A stretch of DNA of 64,000 nucleotides from Cytidiella melzeri (lineage: Eukaryota > Basidiomycota > Agaricomycetes > Polyporales > Irpicaceae), in the NCBI GenBank assembly GCA_022592445.1, contig JABYQR010000098.1:62001-126000 (forward strand). Direction: 5' to 3'. Under the pieces are notes generated by a model. That model was given only the letters and a program-made list of their open reading frames with translations. It was not told where the DNA came from and searched no databases. This document shows positions 54,933 through 64,000 of this stretch, in pieces. The number at the start of each line of letters is the position of its first letter. Positions within the stretch are counted from its first letter, which is position 1. The position numbers were made by a program, and so were the translations under genes.

Positions 54933-56346
54933 TATTTCTCAACGCAACCAGTATTTCCTCCGATGCTTTATATATTTCTGTATCCTGTCCCAATTTCCCA
55001 CTTATGCCTCTTCATGCTCTAGTAGACAGCGGTTCTTCACATTGTTTTATGGACATTTCCACCGCGCAGAAGTTTGCTTTACCAATCCGATCCATTCCGC
55101 CGATTCCGCTCCGATTGTTTGATGGACTTTCACGGTCTTTGATTCAATTCATGATAACACTCCCGATCCTCTTTCCGTCCGGAAAAACCTGTACGATTCC
55201 GTTCTACATCACAAATCTTGACAAATCTGCTTCTATCGTTCTAGGATATGACTGGCTCTCCCGCTACAACCCGTTGATTGACTGGGCTAAGGGCCATATT
55301 ACCTTCCAGAACTCTGAAGAATCTCTGACTAGGAGTCCCTCCGACGCCAATAGCTCCGATGAGCCCGACTCGGACACTCCTGCACCTCATGCTTCAGCTG
55401 TCCCACCAGTATCCTTTATAGGAGCTGCCGCTTATATGCGTGCATGCAAACTGCCAGGCTCTGTCCAGATGCAACTTTCGTTGCGCGCAGCGCAAATACT
55501 CACATCCAATCACAACCCCGACCTCTCAGCCCTCCCATCTGATTATCATGAATTCGCCGATGTGTTTTCCAACGCAAAAGCCGACATCTTAGCCCCCCAT
55601 TGTTCCTACGACCTTAGGATCGAACTAGACAGCGATAAACCGCTCCCGCCGAGTCCGATGTACTTGCTCTCCGCGGTCGAGCAGAAAGCCCTCCAAGAAT
55701 TCTTGGACGAAAACATCAACTCGGGTTTTATTCGCCAATCAACTTCTCCGCATGGTGCTCCAATTCTCTTCGTCAAGAAGAAGGACGGTACTCTCCGACT
55801 CTGCGTCGACTATCAGACACTCAAAAAAATTACCAAGAAGGATCGCTACCCTTTGCCACTCATTTCCAATCTTCTTAACAGTCCGGGCAAGGCCCGGCTA
55901 TACACAAAAATCAATCTCCGTCACACCTACCACCTAGTCCGCATCGCCGAAGGCGATGAGTGGAAAACCACTTTCCGAACTCGATACGGCTCTTTCGAAT
56001 GGCTAGTAATGCCGTTCGGACTTTCCAACGCACCGGCTGCTTTCCAACGCTTCATGAACAACATCTTCCAGGATCTCTTGGATGTCAATGTCATTGTCTA
56101 CCTCGATGACATTCTGGTCTTCTCCGACGACATCCAGTCTCACAAGAAGCACGTCAAGGAAGTGTTACGCCAACTCCGATTGCATGGGCTCTACGCCCGA
56201 GCCGATAAATGCGAATTCCACAGGGACACGGTAGAATATCTGGGTTTTATCCTTTCGCCAGAAGGCCTTCGTATGTCTTCCGACAAAGTCCAGACTATCC
56301 TCGACTGGCCGACCCCTCGTAAGGTAAAGGACATCCAATCCTTCCT
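54864..56346 (+). pseudogene. Ty3 pol, first part: protease and reverse transcriptase
   Basis: The open frame from the frameshift site contains a retropepsin-like protease ([30 protein letters not shown]) and a reverse transcriptase ([52 protein letters not shown]; catalytic [26 protein letters not shown]). One base is missing at about 56347-56351, where QSFLG should continue as FANFYRRF; the wrong frame then runs to 56533. A second oddity: the RT text [18 protein letters not shown] has NLRHTYH where LDLR.AY is usual. Confidence 0.85.
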
Positions 56347-56350
56347 GGGT

Positions 56351-58500
56351 TCGCCAACTTCTATCGCCGATTCATTCCAATTACTCCGATATTACCGTTC
56401 CACTTACCCGACTCACTCGCAAACAGCGACTTGGGCCTGGACCAACAGTGCCAGACGGCTTTCGACTCCCTTAAACATTCCTTCACTACAGCTCCTGTTC
56501 TTGTGCAGTGGAATCCCGATACAACCATTATAGTGGAAACCGATGCCTCCGACTACGCCCTCGGCGCCATCCTCTCTATCGTCTCCGACGGAGAAACACC
56601 CGTCGCTTTTCACTCTCGAACTTTCACCGCTCCCGAGTTGAATTACGACGTACATGACAAGGAACTCCTTGCTATTCATGAAGCCTTCCGGACTTGGCGC
56701 CATTACCTCGAGGGAACGCCGACTCCGATCGACGTTGTCACCGATCACAAGAATCTGGAGTACTTCTCTACTACGAAACTCCTCACCCGACGACAGGCTC
56801 GTTGGTCCGAATTCCTATCCAGTTTTAATCTTGTTATCCGATTCCGACCCGGAAAGCTCGGTACTAAGCCCGATGCCTTGACTAGACGATGGGACGTCTA
56901 CCCTAAAGAGGGAGGTAGCGACTATGCTAGTGTCAACCCGCACAACTTCAAGCCTATCTTTTCCTCCGAACATCTCATCGCTTCTATACGCGCAACGGCC
57001 CTTATGGAACCGACTCTTCGCAGTGTCTATGTCTTTGACTCTGAAGAACTCTACCAGGATATCCTCCGATCACTCCCATCCGACACCTACGCTACACAGC
57101 TCCGATCCAAGCCTCTTCCTCCGAGGTGGTCTGATGAGCCTAACGGCTTACTCTTACATGACGGCAAAATCTATGTCCCCGATGTTGGTGACCTCCGACT
57201 CCGAGTCTTACGTTACCGACATGACCATCTTCTATCCGGTCACTACGGAGTCAGCAAGACGTTAGCTCTTATCCGTCGGGAATTCTCCTGGCCCAAACTC
57301 CGAACCTTCGTTACCGATTACTGCAAGTCTTGTACGACTTGTAAACGATCTAAGGCCCCGAGACATAAGCCCTACGGAACGGTCCAACAGCTCCCGGTCC
57401 CGACTCGGCCGTGGGATTCGATATCCATGGACTTCATAGAACAACTCCCCGATTCCGATGGTTTCACTGCCATACTCGTCATTGTAGACCGCCTCAGCAA
57501 GCAAGGCATATTCATTCCCACTTACGATACTATCGACTCTCCAGGCCTTGCTAAACTGTTCGTCCTTCACGTCTTCTCCAAGCACGGAGTTCCATCACAC
57601 TGTACCTCCGATCGGGGTACCGAGTTTGTTTCGCGATTCTTCCGAGCCTTGGGACAGGCACTGGATATGAACCTACACTTCACTTCCGGTTACCATCCCG
57701 AAGCCGATGGACAGACCGAACGGACGAACCAGACCCTGGAACAATACCTCCGAGCGTACTGCAACTACCAGCAAGACAACTGGTCGGACTTACTACCGCT
57801 TGCCGAGTTTGCATTCAATAATGTCCCCAGCGCCACTACAGGCATATCTCCGTTCTTCGCCAATAAAGGCTATCACCCAAACCTCACCATCTACCCCGAA
57901 CGCAGTCTCGCTTCCTCTCGCGCCCATGAACTCGCAGTAAACCTCGAGGACTTGCACGAACACCTGAAAGAAAATATGCGCGAAGCCCAACTCCGATACC
58001 AAGGTCCCGCCGATGCCGTTCGTACACCACCGCCAACCTGGGACATCGGTGATCGGGTTTTCGTTAAAGCCAAGTACTTCAATACCACTCGTCCGTCCAA
58101 GAAGCTTACCGAGAAATACTTCGGCCCATTCGAAATCATAGGACACGTAGGACCGCAATCCTTTACCCTCCGACTTCCCGATGCTATGCGAGCTGTTCAC
58201 CCCGTTTACCATGTTTCTATGCTCGAACCATACACTCCTAGCGAAATCCCAAATCGCGTTTCTTCCCCACCACCTCCGATTGAGATCGACGGCAAAATCG
58301 AGTATGAGATCGCAGAAGTCCTCGACTCGAAACTTGACCGCCGACGCCGAGCTTGTCCGATCCTCTACCTAGTTCGGTGGTCGGGTTACGAAGGAACCGA
58401 TGAAGAAACATCTTGGGTACTCGCGACCGAACTTGACAAAGCCCCTGAAGCCGTCGCCGAGTTTCACTTACGATACCCAAAGAAGCCTGGACCCTTATAA
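56351..58500 (+). CDS. Ty3 pol, second part: RNase H, integrase and chromodomain
   Basis: The open frame continues [12 protein letters not shown] (before its first ATG at 56431) with RNase H ([39 protein letters not shown]), an integrase zinc domain ([10 protein letters not shown]...[11 protein letters not shown]) and the DDE core ([38 protein letters not shown]). The GPY/F module ([14 protein letters not shown]) follows, and a C-terminal chromodomain of about 55 residues ([31 protein letters not shown]). Chromodomains of this class are known to direct integration to methylated-histone chromatin. All catalytic acids are present. Confidence 0.9.
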
Positions 58501-58699
58501 AAGCCTTTTCACACTTTCCGATTCCAATTCCGATTCACCCATTTTCACACAAGTTCTCAGCGACACTCGATGAGGATAATATTACTTCTTTGTTTTTTTT
58601 TTTACCATCGGCCTTGGACATCTCCGAGTCCGACCCTGCCTCATCGTCATCCCCGTGTACCCACTGCCCTCATGGGTTCGGGCCTTAAGGGGGAGGTAC
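58501..58699 (+). other. Ty3 3' untranslated region with purine tract
   Basis: Contains a T-run near 58591 and ends in the purine-rich tract ttaagggggaggtac, the primer for plus-strand DNA. Confidence 0.6.
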
Positions 58700-59396
58700 T
58701 ATTACGGTCCGATCGGATCACATGATCGGTACCGAACATTGGGTTTCCTTATCTCCACAGGCACACGACTGCATGTCACATATCACATATCCGACTATAC
58801 TCTGATCCTCCTCATGCTTGACACATCACCGGTCCTATTACTTACAGCTACATATCACATCTCCGACTATACTCCGGTCCTCCTCATGCTCGACACATCA
58901 CCAGTCCTATTACTTACAGCTATTCCCTTTGTTACCTTTCTCCGATTTCCCTCCGACTCCGATTACCTCGCTTGATCACTCTTCCCTTATCTCTCAGTTT
59001 CACATGTACACTTATCGGACTTACAACTTCTAGTAGTATATAAGTAGATACAACTTGTACAGTAGAAGTTTAAGTTCGAATATCGAATAAGATCCCCATC
59101 CTATTCCTACCTCTTCATTCGACTTCGCTTGCTGAAGTCGTCTTACTCGTCGTTGCCCGACTTCTGTTCTGAAACTCTTCCTCCGACTTCGTCTTCGCCG
59201 ACCCCGAGTCTCCGAGGCCGAACCCTTGATCTTGCTAAGTCCAAATCCGAGTCACCGAGGATTCACGAGAGGCGCAACTTACTTAGTTGAAGCCGATTGA
59301 CTCTTACAGCTCCCCCTGTCGCCTACTCCGATCGCCGACCCAATTAGCAGCATCGGACTTTGCGACAACGCCGATCCCGTATCAGTTCTTAACAGT
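58700..59396 (+). repeat. Ty3 3' LTR (697 bp)
   Basis: It is 72 bp longer than the 5' LTR, and holds a 72-bp tandem duplication (58779-58850 and 58851-58922) that the other copy lacks. R-U5 from 59072 is 325 bp, the same length as in the 5' copy. Confidence 0.8.
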
Positions 59397-60442
59397 TTCT
59401 CCTTCATTATCATCATCATCTTCCCTGTTGTCATCGTCCACACAATTTCGCTCGTCGTTCCTCCCCCCCGTCGTCACTTCCTTGCTCTTCATAGAGTTTG
59501 GTTGTGTTCCTGACATTAGGTAGAATCTCTGTACGCTCGCCTGGACGTCGCGCAACCGCACATTTCCTTTCCCCAAATTTTCTAAAAGTTTAGCCCCCCC
59601 AGTTTACCAGTACGTTGTATTGGCCCGGAACCTTGATTTCACTTCTCACCTTGTGGTTGTAGTGCCCAAAGACGTACGCCTCCGTTGTAACGTACCCGAA
59701 TCCTTCTTCGAGGCTTGCCAGGAACTGCGCAAACGAGGTCGCCCCCATCTCTACACAGAGAAAGACCTCGAAGGCATTGTTTTGTACGTCTCATGCCGCC
59801 CTCACTACCATCCTCTAGGCACCAGACTTCCTGCCTTTGACCACGAGAAGTTTGCTTGTGACAACGAGTCCAACAAGGAACATGTACGCACTGAACGTGC
59901 TCAAACACTTGCCGACCGTATTGAGAAACCGTCCCTCAAAGATCGCATCTCCCGAGTACCCGCACCACCTCGACCAGACGTGCAGAAACCGATTACCCTT
60001 GACTTTTACAAGTTTTCAATCAAGGACCAAGTAGGCATCCTCAAGCCAAAGGTTGAGGCGCCTTAAAATATTGATTGAACTCACTCGTGACCGGGACGAC
60101 TCACAGACAAAGTCAGTCTTACTCCTCAACAACAAACTTCTATACCTTGCAGAACATCCAGAGGAAGTACTCTCCACGCGCATGCCTGCCCAACTCAAAG
60201 CATTGAATTGGGGCCTGCAGTCAGTAGGACAAATCAACTTCACGCAATTGTGCAAGAGGTTGACAGAAGTCACAAGTAGAGTTGTGTTTGTAGCAGACGG
60301 AGGATATTTTGAGAAACTCCCACTGTAATAGATAGTCATCATTGAGTGCAATAATCTACTCCACATTTTTGATCCCAACAATCTTCAGGATTGTAACAAT
60401 AACAAAGAGGATCATGCATATATCAAAGTCTGTGAACAACAA
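59397..60442 (+). pseudogene. Unrecognised coding remnant before the second Ty3 gag
   Basis: Two open frames, 59620-60066 (148 codons, LVVVVPKDVRLRCNVPESFF onward) and an overlapping frame to 60328 (SVLLLNNKLLYLAEHPEEVL; FTQLCKRLTEVTSRVVFVAD), read like one protein broken by a frameshift near 60060. No known domain. The position upstream of a gag suggests leader or extra coding sequence of the decayed Ty3 element, or another relic. Confidence 0.4.
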
Positions 60443-61318
60443 TTGTGTCCAAACAGGAAACAGCAGTTTGCACCAGTATCTCACTACTTCAGAGACAGAC
60501 AACAATACTTTGGTTACATACCCTGTAGTGATAGCCAAGTTCCCTTACTTGTTGAACCTCCTGAATCAGACGACAAAGAAGAAGTCAAACCTGAACCCAG
60601 TTTGGTCACACCGGCTTTACCCAAAATCACCACTCCTATCACTGTTCTATCCAAATCTACACCGGAAACCTCACCGGTAATACCTGGAACCCTGACTACC
60701 CCCGTACTGGTTACAATGACGACACCAGCAGTAGACCCCGTTCTGATTGCAGCTATTGTAGCTGCAGTTGCGCAAGCCATGCCCAGGCCACAGGTTACAG
60801 TCAATAACAATGACTCCAAACCTGACAGATACAAAGGCGAGCACGGTTGTGACCTGGAACAATTCCTGTCCCAATGTGAGGCCTACTGGGTGACCGCCAG
60901 TATCACCAACAAAAAGACCAAGGTCCTGACAGCAATCTACCGGTTGTCAGAGAAGGCTTCCCAATGGGCAATACCGGTTACGGATCACATGGCCGACAAC
61001 AACGGTGACTTGCCGGCCAACCTTGACACATGGGCCAAGTTCAAAACCAAACTCAAAAAGTACTTCAGCGATGCAACGCCCGAAGATACCACCATCCATG
61101 AGTTGGAGAAGCTCTGTGGAGCTGAGAAAAAGGAGAAGAACGTGCGTGATGTAGGTACTTATGTCACCAATTTCCAATCCTACGTGGGTCGTATCAATGG
61201 GTTGAGTGACAAAGACAAGGAGATCGCAGTTCATCAAGGTCTCCCTGAGTACATCTACGGGCAGCTGGCAACAGCTGAAGCACCTCCACAATACCAGGCT
61301 GGATTGATAGGTCCCTGA
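60443..61318 (+). pseudogene. Second Ty3 element: gag remnant
   Basis: A 291-codon frame. A Thr/Pro/Val-rich first third is followed by a Ty3-type gag core: DRYKGEHGCDLEQFLSQCEA, AIYRLSEKASQWAIPV, TWAKFKTKLKKYFSD and INGLSDKDKEIAVHQGLPEY. It ends at TGA (61316-61318) in LIGP-KW text; the following sequence continues the zinc-knuckle region in broken frames. Not the same family as the chromovirus next door (different gag). Confidence 0.75.
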
Positions 61319-63677
61319 AAATGGCGCCGCATATGCCCGCATCAGGGAAACAACGGAAAAGAAAGTTCCTCTGTCCCCCTTGTCAACCTACGTCGAGACC
61401 ACCCAGTCTCAGCCCAGGTTTACTCCAGTCCCCGCCCTTCCAACGGTCCAGTTCCCTATGGAGGTGATGCCTCCAAAATGCAACAAGGTCGGCGTGTTAC
61501 AACTGCAAGAGTTACCACCGACCCCAATCACATGCACGCACGTGCACCAAACCGCAGTCCACGCCCACCACCTCGAGGAACTCGTGTGGCTGCTACCAAT
61601 GGAGAGGTATTTCTTCTCGGCCGAAGAAAAGAAGCCTGAAGGAGGAAGAACGTCAGCTCGTCGGGAGTGTCAGAAGTGACACTCAGGCGTACTAGGAGAA
61701 TGGAGAAGCTGAGGGCAGAAAAGCCGACCTCAAGAAGAGATTGAGAGGGTTTTTGATTCGGGCCGTGATTCGAGCTGCGCAAGCACGCGCCCCATGTTTA
61801 CCATGTACAATAGATTTTCCGTACTCGCGTCTGATGTACTAGAGACTGGTTCTGAATCAACATTTTCATGTACCTATCACAGTCTCAGGAGTGCGGAGAT
61901 CTAAAGAAGTCGCAGCAATGATTGATAGTGGAGCCTCACACTATTCATTCATAAACGGTTTGTTCGAGAGCATTGTATTAGGACCCGGAAGTTGAAACAA
62001 CCCATTCCGGTGTACAACATAGATGGAACCCCAAATCGAGATGGGGCTATTGATGAAGTTGCCATTCTCAATATGAGGATAGGAGACCACGAGGAAAGGA
62101 CCATCTTCACGGTCACCATATTGGGCCGAAGACGTGATCATAGGAATTGATTGGTTGCGGTATCACAACCCCACCATTGATTGGTACGAAGGCATCATCA
62201 GGATGGATGGATGTCCTGATGCGTGTAAACCCAGGAAAGGGTTGAGGAAGCGAAGGAGGTTGCAGCTAAGAGAACAGCTGAGCCAAACGGAAGAAGAGGA
62301 CCCCGGGATTACAGAAAGTTGTGGAACAACTTCCGTACTGCCGGTGGATACGGAGGAAGCCGAAGAAGACCTCGAAGAGAACCACGGAAGGTTCAGGAAG
62401 TTGGATGGGGCCGAATCGCCAAAGTACAGGCACAGGCCACTACTCAGCTCGTGGAAAAGGAACCCCCGACGCATTGTACGACACGTCCGACACCTATGGT
62501 ACAAGAAGGCAAACGTTTGTTCACTCTAGCAGGATACACGTACTCTAGTGAACTAGCGAGGTGAGAACCGGTGAAACCGGTGAAAACCTTTGAGGAGATG
62601 GTGCCTGAGCAATATCGACAACATGCTCACATTTTCTCTGAGACGGAATCTCAACGACTTCCAGAACACAAGTCGTACGACCATGCAATTGAGTTGATTC
62701 CGGAAGCAAAGGATTCCACGCAAAGGTTTACCCGCTGTCACACCCCTGAGCAAGAAGAGCTTGACAAGTTATCCGAGAACCTAGAAAAGGGTACATTCGA
62801 CCGTCGAAGTCCCCAATGGCGTCCCCTTCTTCTTTGTCAAGAAAAAGGATGGAAGTTACGCCCAGTCAGGATTCGGAAGTTGAACGAAGTCACATCAAGA
62901 ACAGAATCCATTGCCGTTATTCCGAATCATGGATAGACTGCGAGGCGCTAAGTTCTTCACCAAGCTAGATGTCAGATGGGGATATAACAATGTCCGTATC
63001 AAAGAAGGTGATGAACACAAGGCAGTTTGTCACCAACCGAGGACTTTTCGAAACCAACGTCATGTTCTTTGGCTCACAATCCCCGGCCACATTCCAGACA
63101 TGATGAATGATATTTTGCTGACTTATTGCGAGGGCAAGTCACCGATTACTTGGATGATATCCTTATCTACTTCCAAGGAGATATCCGAACATGAGAAGTG
63201 GTACATGAAGTTCTAAAACGGCTCAGGCAACATGACCTGTTTTTGAAGCCTGAGAAATGCGAGTTTGAGAGGTCGGAGACGGAGTACCTTGGCGTCATCA
63301 TTGGTCACAATCAGTTACGCATGGACCTGTCAAAGTAAAGGCAGTGGCTGAATGGCCTGTACCGCAGAACGTCTCCATATCCGCCATTCTGGGTTTGCAA
63401 ATTTCTACCGAAGATTCATCAGGACTTCGGAAAGATATGTAAGCCCTAATCATCTCACGGCAAGGTTCCTTGGAAATGGGGCCCTGAAGAGCAGTCAGGT
63501 TTGATGAACTCCGCGACAATTTGTGGAAGCGCCGGTGTTGGCAATGTGGAGTTTTGATAGACCCACACGTTTGAAACGGATGCATCCGGATATGCAATGG
63601 GAGGGGTATTGGAACAACAAGCCGAAGATGGCACATGGCATCCAGTAGCCTATCAGTCTGAAGGCATGACTGAGACC
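61319..63677 (+). pseudogene. Second Ty3 element: decayed protease, RT and RNase H
   Basis: Fragments appear in successive frames: protease MIDSGASHYSF (about 61918) and IIGIDWLRYHNPTIDW (62134); RT start HIFSETESQRLPEHKSYDHA (62625); [20 protein letters not shown] (62955); catalytic [10 protein letters not shown] (about 63146) in another frame; and RNase H FETDASGYAMGGVLEQQ (about 63570). Multiple frameshifts and stops. RNase H is cut at 63677 by LTR-X, and no integrase follows within the window. Confidence 0.75.
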
Positions 63678-64000
63678 TGTCACATATTTTCAATGTTTCT
63701 ACAAGACTTGCCTTACCAGGCAATGGTATCAATGGGAATATTTAAGCACTTATCAGGCGCTTATCCAGCGCTTATCCAGCGTCTATCTAGGTGCTCATCC
63801 AGCGCTTATCAGGCGCTTATTCCGGCACTTATTCTCAGTGCCTATCAATTGATGTGCTAATGCGCCTCCTGTCTCTAACGCTGATGCACTCCTTTCCTTA
63901 TCTGTGTATCACATGATAGAACTCTCTGGAACCTTGTGGAACATGCTGGAACTATGATGTCATAGTATAGAACATTCCATTAGATGATGTCATAGTTCTT
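63678..64000 (+). repeat. LTR-X, second copy, cut by the window end
   Basis: Begins TGTCACATATTTTCAATG and follows the same order as the interrupted copy at 43167 (tctacaagacttgccttacc, CAGCGCTTATCC repeats, cctatcaattgatg) and then 49011 (ctgtgtatcacatgatagaa, ctatgatgtcatag). It proves that everything from 43339 to 49010 is inserted in the other copy. Confidence 0.75.

Larger units (their letters stand above)
52866..59396 (+). mobile_element. Ty3 chromovirus retrotransposon
   Basis: LTRs 52866-53490 and 58700-59396, a self-primer PBS at 53491, gag, pol in the -1 frame, a C-terminal chromodomain, and a purine tract (ttaagggggaggt) before the 3' LTR. The order protease, RT, RNase H, integrase, chromodomain defines chromoviruses. 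One TGA in gag and one single-base deletion in pol disable it; otherwise the reading frames are long. No clean target duplication was found (ttcct on the left, ttctc on the right). Confidence 0.9.

Noticed and set aside
59620..60328. Host gene after the Ty3 3' LTR
   Set aside because: Broken by a frameshift and set directly before a decayed gag, so more likely part of the second element; kept only as an unrecognised remnant.

Overview
The window looks like a piece of an agaricomycete (mushroom-forming basidiomycete) nuclear genome. The genes are split by many 45-70 bp GT-AG introns, one gene encodes a Ste11-type HMG-box regulator, and the right half is packed with fungal LTR retrotransposons and repeat-associated gene families. 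The species cannot be named from the sequence alone.

The left part (1-26,300) is mostly single-copy and gene-rich. In order it holds: the 5' two thirds or more of a large disordered protein (1-3530, minus); a low-complexity GTGA-rich tract (about 4.8-6.2 kb); an HMG-box transcription factor (7119-8775, minus); a seven-exon UbiA-type prenyltransferase (10245-11642, minus); a type-B carboxylesterase (14125-16184, plus); a TMEM53/DUF829 protein (16466-17669, plus); an SPFH/flotillin-like protein (18649-21067, plus); a 209-bp foldback element (21318-21526); a small disordered protein with a good TATA box (23445-24167, plus); and a small secreted protein (25662-26255, minus). These genes look like ordinary neighbours, not a pathway cluster.

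The right part (about 25.3-64 kb) is repeat-built. The secreted-protein locus is duplicated (25.36-27.02 kb and 34.8-41.97 kb). Between the copies lies a divergent two-gene unit of unnamed, repeat-associated basidiomycete proteins: a multi-exon protein of roughly 1,000 residues (32413-27893, minus) and an intact 362-aa partner (32684-34137, plus). The second copy of the secreted gene is split inside its signal-peptide exon by a Ty1/Copia element (35414-40905, TSD AGACA). A second Copia element (43938-48841, TSD CTACA) sits inside a solo LTR, which itself sits inside another LTR: three levels of nesting. A Ty3 chromovirus (52866-59396) carries a textbook self-priming site, a GGGAAAA -1 frameshift signal with a downstream stem, and a C-terminal chromodomain. 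A more decayed Ty3 element fills 60.4-63.7 kb and abuts another copy of the outer LTR at the window edge.

A common theme links the repeats. Nearly every premature stop that can be interpreted is a TGA explained by CGA to TGA, and active-site Asp codons have become Asn at CpG. The elements appear to be dying by CpG transition (methylation deamination or a RIP-like process). No CRISPR array, rRNA gene or convincing tRNA gene was seen.
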